DNA of 64,000 nt, taken from positions 186,001 to 250,000 of the forward strand of contig NZ_CP024202.1 of assembly GCF_003932755.1 (NCBI RefSeq), read 5' to 3'. Of the stretch, positions 26,841-36,138 are shown one piece after another. The notes beneath the pieces were generated by a model. That model was not told the origin of the DNA, did not search any database, and saw only the letters and a list, made by a program, of their open reading frames with translations. This DNA is from Methylomicrobium sp. wino1. GTDB lineage: Bacteria > Pseudomonadota > Gammaproteobacteria > Methylococcales > Methylomonadaceae. The position numbers and the translations under genes were made by a program. The first letter of the stretch is position 1, and each line of letters starts with the position of its first letter.

Positions 26841-28055
26841 GTGTCAGGATATTTACCGTTTATCGGGAGGCAATGGCCTCTTTTGGGGTTTGGGTTTTTC
26901 ACGGTCTTTTGGGGTAATCTCGGACAGTCGTTTTTTTTGAGTTGGTACGGCGCCGATATCCAACAAACACTGAGCCTTTCGGCTTCCCGCTACGGCGGAA
27001 TTTATGCCTTGGCCACGGTTGCGAGCGGTTCATGCATCATGCTATTGGGCGGGTTGTTGGACAAATGGCGTATCGGTTTCGTAGCGACGCTAATTGCCGT
27101 CACACTAATGGCGGCCTGCGTGTCGCTGTCCTTCGCAGACTCGGTACCGGCGTTGGCGGTCGGTTTTTTTCTGATACGCCTATCCGGACAGGGCTTGATG
27201 CCCTTGTCTGCGCAAACGGCCATGGCCCGCTCGTTCAATGAAAATAGAGGCAAGGCCATCAGTATCGCGCTGAGCGGCGTCCCGGCAGGAGAAGTCATCA
27301 TGCCTGCACTTGCGGTGTCATTGATTGCACTGCTCGGTTGGCGGCAAAGCTGGCTGATATGGGCATTAAGCATTCCGCTGCTTTATTTACCGTTGACCTA
27401 TTGGTTTTTGCGCCGTTCGAAAACAAGTTCCAAAGAAGAACGGATATCCGCCGATCATTCAAGCCCAGGCAAATCTGCCGGTCGGCTTGAGGTACTCAAG
27501 GACTGGCGGTTTTGGTCGACTTTGCCGGCAGTATTGTCGGGCCCTTTCATGCTAACCGGCATTTTTATCCAACAAGGCTTCATTTTGGCGCAAAAAGACT
27601 GGAGCCCTTCCTGGCTGGCAGGCAGCTTCGTGGCTTACGGTATATTGCATTGGCTAAGCTCGATGCTGTCGGGCGTCTTGGTCGATAGTTTCAGTGCAAA
27701 ACGTTTGTTGCCCTATATTATGCTACCGCTGTTTCTATCGTTAATTAGCTTGGCGTGTCTTGACGGGCTATGGGTAGCGCCATTATTCATGAGCTTTCTG
27801 GGCATTTCGATCGGCATGATGAATACCGTCATTAGTGCGCTTTGGTCCGAAGTGTACGGCACCGCCAAGCAAGGTGCGATTCGCTCGATGATGATGTCGT
27901 TGATGGTTCTCGCCTCTTCCGTATCGCCTTGGCTGTTCGGCTTGTTGATCGATGCCGGAGTCGACAGCTTCGGTCTTTTTATTGGCTCGGCAATCGCCGT
28001 GCTGCTGGCAGGACTATTGGTCTTGCCGGCTTATTCTCCGATAGCTCGAAAATAA
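26841..28055 (+). CDS. MFS transporter
   Basis: This is a 404-residue protein with about 12 membrane helices in two halves and a cytoplasmic loop near residues 190-215 (RRSKTSSKEERISADHSS). The A-motif-like GGLLDKWRIGFVATL follows helix 2. It resembles the oxalate/formate-type and other uncharacterised MFS carriers; the substrate cannot be read from sequence. GTG start at 26841 with GAGGA upstream. The BASS gene 49 bp downstream may be in the same transcript. Confidence 0.85.
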   Translation: MSGYLPFIGRQWPLLGFGFFTVFWGNLGQSFFLSWYGADIQQTLSLSASRYGGIYALATVASGSCIMLLGGLLDKWRIGFVATLIAVTLMAACVSLSFADSVPALAVGFFLIRLSGQGLMPLSAQTAMARSFNENRGKAISIALSGVPAGEVIMPALAVSLIALLGWRQSWLIWALSIPLLYLPLTYWFLRRSKTSSKEERISADHSSPGKSAGRLEVLKDWRFWSTLPAVLSGPFMLTGIFIQQGFILAQKDWSPSWLAGSFVAYGILHWLSSMLSGVLVDSFSAKRLLPYIMLPLFLSLISLACLDGLWVAPLFMSFLGISIGMMNTVISALWSEVYGTAKQGAIRSMMMSLMVLASSVSPWLFGLLIDAGVDSFGLFIGSAIAVLLAGLLVLPAYSPIARK

Positions 28056-28104
28056 GCGAAAAGAAATAAGTTCGGCAATGGCTCAGTCTGAAATATCATA
28101 ATCG

Positions 28105-28983
28105 ATGAATAAAAATTCACTTTATCTAGTTGGAGCGATTGCCGCCGGTTTTATTTTTAACCGAGGGCATGAATTCTCATTTTTAATCAAGTATCTTTTG
28201 ATGATCATGTTGTTCTTTCCATTGCTGAAAGCTACCGTTCCAAGGGATGCGGCTGTCTATAGTTATGCGATGAAACTATGCTTAGTCATGGCCGGGACGA
28301 GTATTGCCGCGTATTGGCTATTAAAGAACTTGAACAGAGATCTGGCAACGATCGCTTTTTTATTGATCGCCACGCCGACCGCGACGGCAGCGCCCATGGT
28401 AATTAGATTGCTAAACAAAAATGTGACTTATGTAATTACCGCCGTGGTGACGACAAATTTATTAGCCGCACTGTCGTTACCGTTTATCTTGGATTTTATT
28501 CATCCCGTAGAGCGTAACATTAACCCCGGCAACATGTTGCTGTCGACAATGACGGTCGTCGGCATACCGTTGGTTTTAGCCCAACTCATTAGAACGTATC
28601 GCAGTCAGTTGGCAAATAAACTCACAAAGATTAACAAGCTGCCGTTTTTAATTTGGCTATTGGTTATCTATCTTGCCACGGCAAAGGCTTCCGATTATTT
28701 GTACAGCCATCACGTTCCATCTCTGATGCTCGGAAAGATTGCTCTTATTTCCCTGCTGACATGCGGATTCAATTTTTTGATAGGCCATTATGTAGGCGGC
28801 GTAAATTACGCCGTGGAAGGCAGCCAGTCCTTAGGCCAAAAGAATACTATGTTTATGTCATGGATCGCTCTGGAATACGTTTCCCCGCTTGCCGTATTAG
28901 GCCCGGTTTGCTATCTGGTTTTTCAGAATCTTTATAACTCGGTCTTGTTAAGCAGGAATAAGCACCTAAAACCCGTTGGTTAA
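28105..28983 (+). CDS. Bile acid:sodium symporter (BASS/SBF-like) family membrane protein
   Basis: This 292-residue protein has 9-10 predicted helices. ATPTATAAPMVIRLLN corresponds to the crossing region of the first half and EGSQSLGQKNTMFMSWIAL to the EGxQNxALA-type motif of the second half, which hold Na+ and substrate in this family. Here Lys and Thr replace some usual residues, so ion coupling may differ. The substrate is unknown; many bacterial members carry organic anions. Start ATG 28105. Confidence 0.7.
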   Translation: MNKNSLYLVGAIAAGFIFNRGHEFSFLIKYLLMIMLFFPLLKATVPRDAAVYSYAMKLCLVMAGTSIAAYWLLKNLNRDLATIAFLLIATPTATAAPMVIRLLNKNVTYVITAVVTTNLLAALSLPFILDFIHPVERNINPGNMLLSTMTVVGIPLVLAQLIRTYRSQLANKLTKINKLPFLIWLLVIYLATAKASDYLYSHHVPSLMLGKIALISLLTCGFNFLIGHYVGGVNYAVEGSQSLGQKNTMFMSWIALEYVSPLAVLGPVCYLVFQNLYNSVLLSRNKHLKPVG

Positions 28984-29041
28984 TGAAAGATACAAACGAC
29001 AGTTCAACCATGAAGGATTTGAAGATACAGCATTTTCAATT

Positions 29042-29270
29042 TATACCTTTCGCACTTCAAATTTCGGCAGTGCCTAAGGAGGCACCGGGGTGCCTGGCAA
29101 AGGCTTTGCCAGCATGGATGCTGGTATAGAGCCTACATGGACGTATTCACCCAGCACCTAAATTCCATAGCCCATTGGCTATGGTTAATTGTCTTAGATA
29201 ATTTAGGTGCTGGGTTCACGGCGTCCTTTGACGGGCCCCCGGTGCCGAATTTTGATCTACGATGGGTATA
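29042..29270. repeat. MITE-like palindromic element, copy C (with inner insert)
   Basis: It starts TATACCTTTCGCACTTC and ends ATCTACGATGGGTATA, with fold-back arms GGCACCGGGGTGCC and GGGCCCCCGGTGCC. The inner palindrome CCCAGCACC...GGTGCTGGG (29150-29214) is flanked by TTCAC on both sides. It fills most of the gap between the BASS and DUF2288 genes. Confidence 0.85.
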
Positions 29271-29319
29271 AACGAATTACTACATTGAGTTTACCCGATC
29301 AAGGGGGCGCATTGCGAAA

Positions 29320-29628
29320 TTACTCTTGAACCAAAACCCAGGGCTTGACGACGACGGCCCATACTTCAGTGTTTACTTGGTACCACGTTAAGGCTTGTTG
29401 ATCGGAGACCTGTCCGACTTGCCGCGAATTTAACCACTGCTCGACCTGCTCTTTATTGTCTGAGGCTATTTGATAGGCCGCCTCGACCAAGTCCAAGCCC
29501 TCTGAGACGTGAATCGCCAAACCCGATGCAAAAAAACGCTGCAACTCCCTCCAGGGGATTTGCGAGGTCTCGAGATTAAGTTTAGCTTTGGCAAGTTCGT
29601 GTTCGGAGGTTGTTAACATGGCAGACAT
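29320..29628 (-). CDS. DUF2288 family protein
   Basis: This 102-residue protein has the DUF2288 pattern: PWRELQRFFASGLAIHVSEGLDLVEAA in the middle and WAVVVKPWVLVQE at the end. The function is unknown; it is a small soluble protein of many gammaproteobacteria and cyanobacteria. ATG at 29628 is used; ATG at 29619 is an alternative. Monocistronic. Confidence 0.8.
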   Translation of the reverse strand: MSAMLTTSEHELAKAKLNLETSQIPWRELQRFFASGLAIHVSEGLDLVEAAYQIASDNKEQVEQWLNSRQVGQVSDQQALTWYQVNTEVWAVVVKPWVLVQE

Positions 29629-29793
29629 AAGAACGAATATTCAAGATAGAATTGAATTAATCGCAATTGCGATAAATTAATGATGTAGTCGAAAAATCAA
29701 GCTGTTATTCTATATCATTTATAACGAAGCGTCGCCCGCTCAACCTACCGGTTTTTAGGATGCGAACGCACAAACATAGCGAGGATATTTTTT

Positions 29794-30567
29794 ATGATCG
29801 GATCTTTTTTTCGTAAATCCAAATTAAAAGCGGCAATCAGTCATGTCAATAAAGCCCGGAAAAGAGAAGGTGCGGAAGCGGATCATCATTTCGACAGCGC
29901 TTATAAAGGTTTTAGCGAGGTGATCGATAAGGACCTACTGTTTACCGAAACCTTATACAACTGGGGCTTTGCACTGTTGCATCAAGCCAAAACGAAGTCC
30001 GGCGACGAAGCTGTCAAACTTTACCAGGAGGCTATCGAAAAATTTTCATTTTGCCGCATGATCAATGCCGATTCATTGGGCGCGGCAATCGATGGCGGCG
30101 TCGTTTATATGGATTTGGCGCGCCTGAAAGGTGTCTCGCCGAAAGATTCCTTGTACGACAATGCATTAGCCTTGTTTCAAGAGGCGAATCGGATACAATC
30201 GGGCTCGGCATCCTATAATCTGGCTTGTATTTATGCGCTACGCAACAACCAAGAAGCATGCTTGAGCGTACTGGAAGATTCACGCGACCATGGCAGTTTA
30301 CCGTCGGTCGACGACATTCTCGGCGATTCCGATCTCGATAACATGAAATCGCACCATTGGTTTATCGATTTTGTCGAGTCATTGAAAGTGCCGGAGGAAC
30401 CGGAATCGACTACTGAGGAAAAAACATCCGAACCGGAAGTCGAAGCCTCTTCAGAACAGCCCGCAGCCGAAACGAACGAACCGATCGCCGAGCCGGAAAA
30501 AGCGGCCCCGGTCCAAGAAAAGCCGACTACCGTCGAAACACCGACTGAGGAAGAAGACAAAAAATAA
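29794..30567 (+). CDS. TPR-like protein with acidic, disordered C-terminal tail
   Basis: This is a 257-residue protein. The first 195 residues are helical with TPR-like repeats (LFTETLYNWGFALLHQAKT, ALALFQEANRIQSGSASYNLACIYAL). The last 55 residues are Glu/Pro/Thr-rich (EEKTSEPEVEASSEQPAAE...) and end in EEEDKK. The helix repeats suggest a protein-protein adaptor. No signal peptide. I know no named family; the neighbours give no clue. Confidence 0.7.
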   Translation: MIGSFFRKSKLKAAISHVNKARKREGAEADHHFDSAYKGFSEVIDKDLLFTETLYNWGFALLHQAKTKSGDEAVKLYQEAIEKFSFCRMINADSLGAAIDGGVVYMDLARLKGVSPKDSLYDNALALFQEANRIQSGSASYNLACIYALRNNQEACLSVLEDSRDHGSLPSVDDILGDSDLDNMKSHHWFIDFVESLKVPEEPESTTEEKTSEPEVEASSEQPAAETNEPIAEPEKAAPVQEKPTTVETPTEEEDKK

Positions 30568-30702
30568 TCTCTATCAACACATCTTGTGACCGGTTCGGAA
30601 CAACACGCGCGAATTGCTCTGAACCGTTCACACCTAAACGTGAATATGCCCCTAAAATTGCCGCATGAAGATGCGTTCTTACCCTCCAAGGTATACAACC
30701 GT

Positions 30703-32916
30703 TCAGCGCGCTTCCTGTTGTATCCGTGCCGATAATGCCGGTCCTGACATCGGCTTCCCCAGCAAATAACCTTGCGCCTCATTGCAGCCGTGCATCTTTA
30801 AAAAACTCAATTGACCTTCAGTCTCCACTCCTTCGGCGATAACCTCCAACCCCATGTTATGTGCCATCGCGATAATCGCGACTACAATGGCTGCGTCGTT
30901 TGGATTATGGGCAATATCGGAGACGAAAGAACGATCGATTTTTAAACGATCGATCGGAAATTGCCGTAAATACATTAACGACGAATAACCGGTTCCGAAG
31001 TCGTCGATCGACAATTGCACACCGAACTTTTTTAGCTCATTCAAAATATTTAAGGTTTTACCGACATCCTGCATCGCAACGGTTTCGGTCAATTCCAACT
31101 CCAAACTAGCAGGATCGATATCGGATTCGCCCAAAACGTCGGCAACCGCCCTAACAAGACTGATCCGGTCGAATTGATGGGCCGATAAATTGATCGCGAT
31201 TCTAAAATCTTCCCACCCGGACCTGTGCCAGCCTTGACGTTGACTCCAAGCTTCTCGCAATACCCATTCGCCGAGCGGCTCTATCAACCCGGTGTCTTCG
31301 GCGATGGGAATAAACTGACTAGGCGGCAACAGCCCTTTTTCGGGATGCTGCCAGCGGACCAAGGCTTCGGCACCGATAATACGACCGCTCTTAAGATTGA
31401 TTTGCGGTTGATAATATAATTTAAATTCGTTTCGCTCCAATCCCTGACGAAGTTGCTGCTCCATTTCAATACGTTTCAGCGAATAACCTTCCATGCTGGA
31501 CCGAAAAAAATGCAGGCACTTCCTACCGCTGTTTTTCGCGCTATACATCGCGGTATCCGCATGCTTCATCAATAATGCAGGATTACTACCGTCTTCGGGA
31601 AAAAAACTGATGCCGATACTGGCTGAAATATACAGTTCCTGATTCTCCAAGATTAACGGCGTACTTAACGACTTAAGTATTCGTTGCGCGGTCGTTTCCA
31701 CATCACCGCGATTGTCGAAATCTTGTATTACGACTGTGAATTCATCGCCTCCCATGCGTGCCAGCGTATCCGTTTCGCGCAAACACATTGTTAATCGCGT
31801 CGCCACTTGTTGCAGCACAATATCGCCCGAGGTATGACCGAATGTGTCGTTGATGTACTTGAAATGATCGAGATCGACAAACAAGACCGCAATTTCGACT
31901 TGATGGCGTTTTGCCTGCAGAATCGCAGTATTTAATCGATCGTAGAATAGGTCGCGGTTCGGCAGTCCGGTGAGTTTGTCGTGATAGGCCAAATACGCCA
32001 AGCGGTTTTCCGCTTCTTTTTGCTTGGAAATGTCGATAAAAATGCCTATGTAATTTTGCACTTGTCCATACTCGTTCTTAATCGCGGAAATGCTCAGCCA
32101 CTCCGGATAAATTTCGCCGTTTTTCCTTTTGTTCCAGATTTCGCCTTCCCATTGGTTATGCGAGTAAACTGCCGCCCACAAGGCTATGTAAAAGTCTTTA
32201 CCGTGCCGTTCAGACTTTAGAAACCGAGGATTTTGGCCGATCAATTCGGAGGAAGCGTAACCGGTAATACGCGTGACCGCATCGTTGGCGGCTAATATTG
32301 TGCCGTTGGTATCGGTAATGAATATGCCTTCCAACGAGCTATCGAATACGGCAGCGGCAAGTTTTAAATTGTTTTGGGCTTTATCCTTGGCAACGAAAGT
32401 CTTTAACATACCCAAAGCGAATCCGGCGTGCTGGGCAGTCAGTTGTAACAGCGTATTCGGATATTGTTTCCGGTTCTTATAGCTTTTCGCACTGATTCCA
32501 AGCAAGCCGACGCACTGCGATTCCGACGTTAACGGATACAAATCGAAGCGTGCCGTACGAATATCCGGCGGCAATGTTTCGAATACTTGACTATGGAATT
32601 CGATTAAACCGTTTTGCACGGTAATCGGCAAAAGCGTCTCGATACATTCCCGAATCTGCCTGTTCCCGGATGAATCGACATTAAGAACGGCGCCTTTAAT
32701 CCGATCCGAACCCTCGCCGGCCGCCCCTTTGATAATCAGTTTCGCCTCTTCGTCGATCGATCCGCCCCAGACCAGACATGATGCAAAAGCCGAATACAGT
32801 TTTTCGCAAAGCTTTTGCAATACCAAGGACTCGTCGGTATTCCAGGTCATCAAGTCTTCATGGATGCTCAACAAAACAGCCATGTCATCGTAATTTAGCT
32901 TGGTAGGATAATGCAT
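30703..32916 (-). CDS. GAF-PAS-GGDEF-EAL cyclic-di-GMP protein
   Basis: This is a 737-residue cytoplasmic protein: GAF domain (about 15-175), PAS/PAC (190-305), GGDEF (315-475) and EAL (490-735). The cyclase site RMGGDEF (about 386-392) is intact, with an upstream RETD that fits the inhibitory RxxD I-site. The phosphodiesterase part has EALVRW (about 514), DDFGTGYSSL and KIDRSF, so both activities could exist. Input is through GAF and PAS. ATG at 32916 with GAGG five bases before it; an upstream TTG is possible. Confidence 0.92.
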   Translation of the reverse strand: MHYPTKLNYDDMAVLLSIHEDLMTWNTDESLVLQKLCEKLYSAFASCLVWGGSIDEEAKLIIKGAAGEGSDRIKGAVLNVDSSGNRQIRECIETLLPITVQNGLIEFHSQVFETLPPDIRTARFDLYPLTSESQCVGLLGISAKSYKNRKQYPNTLLQLTAQHAGFALGMLKTFVAKDKAQNNLKLAAAVFDSSLEGIFITDTNGTILAANDAVTRITGYASSELIGQNPRFLKSERHGKDFYIALWAAVYSHNQWEGEIWNKRKNGEIYPEWLSISAIKNEYGQVQNYIGIFIDISKQKEAENRLAYLAYHDKLTGLPNRDLFYDRLNTAILQAKRHQVEIAVLFVDLDHFKYINDTFGHTSGDIVLQQVATRLTMCLRETDTLARMGGDEFTVVIQDFDNRGDVETTAQRILKSLSTPLILENQELYISASIGISFFPEDGSNPALLMKHADTAMYSAKNSGRKCLHFFRSSMEGYSLKRIEMEQQLRQGLERNEFKLYYQPQINLKSGRIIGAEALVRWQHPEKGLLPPSQFIPIAEDTGLIEPLGEWVLREAWSQRQGWHRSGWEDFRIAINLSAHQFDRISLVRAVADVLGESDIDPASLELELTETVAMQDVGKTLNILNELKKFGVQLSIDDFGTGYSSLMYLRQFPIDRLKIDRSFVSDIAHNPNDAAIVVAIIAMAHNMGLEVIAEGVETEGQLSFLKMHGCNEAQGYLLGKPMSGPALSARIQQEAR

Positions 32917-33215
32917 AGTGCCTCGCGACCGGAAAACCGTGCCCAATATACGGTTTTATACCCATTGATATAATCGGAGGCTTTCTTTAAAAAAAGTAAG
33001 ATAAACGAAGTATTTTGTAGGATTTTTCTTATAGGCTGCTTTCATTAAGTTATGCCTACCCACGCAGAGCGCTCATCGTTACACGTAAATCGTAGATACT
33101 TGGCAGGGCGCGGCTTGCAACCCATACGCATAAAGCTAAGGATGTCACTAAAAGTAACTTACTGAATTGCCAAAGTTTCGTTAAGGGCGATTTGAAGGCT
33201 TCGACATAAGCCGTC

Positions 33216-33372
33216 ACTGCCATTAAGTTAAGCCGTTCGTGGTGAGCCTGTCGAACCATGGACGGCTTAACTTATCGACTGTCGAACTTTTCCATTCACC
33301 CTTCGACAAGGCTCTCCTGAGCGCAACCGAAGGGCTCAGGGCGAACGGAAAAGCCCTTAACTTAATGGCAGT
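33216..33372. repeat. MITE-like element with ACTGCCATTAAGTTAAG ends
   Basis: The left end ACTGCCATTAAGTTAAG (33216-33232) and right end CTTAACTTAATGGCAGT (33356-33372) are perfect complements. The inside holds further pairs: CGTTCGTGGTGAGC with the later GGGCGAACGG, and CCTTCGACAAGGCTC with CGAAGGGCTC. No coding potential. Confidence 0.75.
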
Positions 33373-33437
33373 TACATAAGCCGTGGGAGCGAGCCTCAGA
33401 TCTAGCGTTAGATCAGGGAAGGCAGAAAATTGCCAGT

Positions 33438-33800
33438 TATACCTTTCGCACTTCAAATTTCGGCAGTGCCAGAGGAGGCGCCTGGGTGTCCGATCCCTCA
33501 CCTAACGCTAGGTGAGGGATCAGCATGGAGCTGGCATAGAGCCATGGACGTATTCACCCAGCACCTAAATCCATAGCCCATTGGCTATGGTTAATTGTCT
33601 TAGATAATTTAGGTGCTGGGTTCACGGCGTCCTTTAGCGGACACCCAGGCGCCGAATTTTGATCTACGACGGGTATACAATAAATGGCATTGTGGTCGCA
33701 AAAACTACAATATGCTGTTACCCAAGCTCCAGCTTGGGTAACCTGTCCAGGAAGCTCTAGCTTACCGACAATCAAGAAAGACTGAACGAGCGAGTCGGGT
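33438..33800. repeat. MITE-like palindromic element copy D (33438-33677) followed by a second dispersed repeat
   Basis: Copy D starts TATACCTTTCGCACTTC, ends ATCTACGACGGGTATA and holds the CCCAGCACC palindrome at 33557-33620 with TTCAC on both sides. Its left arm also carries a hairpin made of two copies of CCTCACCTAACG-type sequence, absent from copy C. 33718-33800 matches the complement of about 12100-12215. Together these explain the gap 32917-33884; a GGGTTAAATAACCC palindrome at about 33798 ends it. Confidence 0.8.
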
Positions 33801-33884
33801 TAAATAACCCGTCCTGCAGAGTATTTTATGAATAATGACAATCCAGGGCATAAGAACCCTTTGGAGAAGTCATTTTTTGCCCTG

Positions 33885-34526
33885 TCATTTACCTTCGTTC
33901 AACAAGTGATTGTCAATCGCATAACGGATAATTTCAGCATTGGAAGACATCTTCATTTTGCCGAGCAACCGGGTTCGATAGGTACTGACGGTCTTGATAC
34001 TGAGCGACATCGTCTTGGCGATTTCAGTAAGGCGTTCACCTCTAGCTATGGCAAGCAAGACTTGATATTCGCGATCGGTCAGTAAGGAATGCAATGGTTT
34101 CGATTCGGTCTCGTGCAAATTCCTAACGAGCTGTTCAGCTAAGCCTGCGCTGACAAACTTTCCACCTTGCGCTAATTTTCGAATCGCCGCGACCAATAAC
34201 TCAGGCACACTTTCCTTGCATAAATAACCGTCGGCCCCGGCGCGCAATACTCTTATCGCGTATTGATCTTCAGGGTACATACTCAACACCAAAATGGGCT
34301 TGTTCGGCGTATCTAATTTAACCAATTTGATTAATTCCAGAACGTTCTTGCCCGGCATCGCGATATCCAGCAACAAAACATCCCAGCCGTTGGTTCTGAT
34401 TATCTTCAACGCCTCATCGCCCGTTGCGGCCTCGCCGGATACTTCCATATCGGAAAAATCGGAAAGGATTTGTTTTAATCCCTCCCTGACGATCGCGTGA
34501 TCGTCGGCAATGATTACTCTAATCAT
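33885..34526 (-). CDS. NarL/FixJ-type response regulator
   Basis: This is a 213-residue protein: receiver domain (1-120) with D8/D9, phosphoacceptor Asp54 (LLLDIAMPG), the switch Ser in ILVLSMYP, and Lys in YLCKES. A LuxR-type HTH follows (about 148-205: LTDREYQVLLAIARGERLTEIA, then KTVSTYRTRLLGKM). It overlaps the kinase stop by 8 bp, so it is the cognate partner. Targets unknown; the DNA-binding helix is of the usual type. Confidence 0.93.
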   Translation of the reverse strand: MIRVIIADDHAIVREGLKQILSDFSDMEVSGEAATGDEALKIIRTNGWDVLLLDIAMPGKNVLELIKLVKLDTPNKPILVLSMYPEDQYAIRVLRAGADGYLCKESVPELLVAAIRKLAQGGKFVSAGLAEQLVRNLHETESKPLHSLLTDREYQVLLAIARGERLTEIAKTMSLSIKTVSTYRTRLLGKMKMSSNAEIIRYAIDNHLLNEGK

Positions 34527-36132
34527 GACTGTTTTTCGATCCTGTCGGATTAATAGGCAACGTTAAGTGAATGACAGTCCCCGCCTCGGGTTTGCTTTGA
34601 ATGGTCAACTCGCCCGCGAAATATCGCGCCCGTTCTTGCATGCCTCGAACACCGAAGCCGCCGTTTAAAAGACTTTGTTGTAATGTACCGCCCCGTCCAT
34701 TATCGCTTATCGTCATCAACAGATTTTGATCTTTTATTTCGATAACAATCGAAACCCGACTGGCTGCGGCATGTTGGATAATATTGGTCAAGGCCTCCTG
34801 GGCAATACGGAAAACCGCTGTACTGCGGTCTGGGTCCAATCGTAAATCCACTTTCGGTATCGTCAACACACAATCGGCATCCGATCGCTGCTGAAAATTC
34901 TCTGCCAACCATTCGATCGCAGGCAACAACCCGAGATGATCCAGAATACTGGGACGCAGGTCGGTTATGATTTTTTTCACGGCCTGAATCGCCTCTTCGA
35001 TTTGCCGGTTCATGACTCCGATTTTTTCCTGGTATTTGCCGCTGTCGGGAGATAGCCGTTTATCGAGCCAACTGAGGTCCATTTTTAGTACCGTCAGAAA
35101 ACTGCCCAGTTCGTCATGAATCTCGCGGGCGATGCGGGCTCTTTCCTCTTCCCTGATCAATTCCAGATGATTCGACAAGTCCTGATATTGTTTTTTTCTC
35201 GTTTGCAGCTCAGCTTCCGCTCTTTTTTGTTCGGTGATATCCAATATGACGAAAAAAATCATAGGGCCCTTTTCATCGGTAAAAGGTACGGTCGACACCA
35301 GGACATCGGCAAACGTACCGTCGAGCCGGACGATTTTTTCTTCAATGAACGGATTGATCGCATTATCGACCATGGAATGATGAATGCGCGCCTTTATCAA
35401 TTCATGATAATCCGGATGAAATAGTTTCAGCGGATGCTTGGCCAGTAATTCTTCGGCCCGGTCGGCTTTCCAGAGTTTAAGACAGGCCTGGTTAACTTGT
35501 TCGATACGGTCGCCACCGCGATTGACGAAGATGGCCTCGACGGAGTTTTCGAATAAGGTCCGGTATCTTTCTTCGCTGGTACGAAGCGCTTTTTCGGCAC
35601 GCTTGTTTTCGGTCAAATCATGAATCGCCGCGATAAAAAAACGCCGATCGACAGTAAACTCGCTGATACCGAGAGATACCGGAAAAATCGCGCCGTTCCG
35701 CTTGCGAGCATATATTTCATTTCTGCGGACAGAGGAGGTTTTTGCATCGCTGAGAAAATAATCGATCTGAATATCGGACTTGTTATTTTTTTCGTCGACC
35801 AGCATGTCACAGATTGCCAAACCTGCCATTTTCGAGGCGGGATAACCGAACAATTTCTCGGCCGGCGGATTGGCGCTTTCAATCCGCCCTTGTTCATCGA
35901 TAATCAACACGGCATTGAAAACATTTTCGAATATCGCGCGCAGCTTCGCTTCGCTTTTCTTGAGCGAAGCTTGCATTTCGCAGCGCTGCGTCACGTCGTT
36001 CTGTACGCCGATAAAGTGGGTGATTTTGCCTCGGCTATCGCGGATCGGCGAGATATAGACTTCGTTCCAAAACAAACTGCCGTCTTTTCGATAGTTGCGC
36101 AAAATCGCATAGCCGTCGACGCCGGCATTCAA
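34519..36132 (-). pseudogene. C-terminal part of the hybrid sensor histidine kinase, after an in-frame TGA
   Basis: This part holds the second half of a PAS domain, two further PAS domains (around SEAKLRAIFENVFNAVLII and SEERYRTLFENSVEAIFV), a HisKA_3 dimerisation domain with phosphoacceptor His in IAREIHDELGSF, and HATPase_c (EALTNIIQHA, SDNGRGG, GFGVRGMQERA). The frame is exactly that of the 36139-37143 gene; only TGA-AAA-GTT separates that stop from a TTG here. The stop falls where a PAS domain needs a polar residue (CGA to TGA would explain it). A TTG start could still give a truncated kinase. Confidence 0.8.
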
Positions 36133-36138
36133 AACTTT

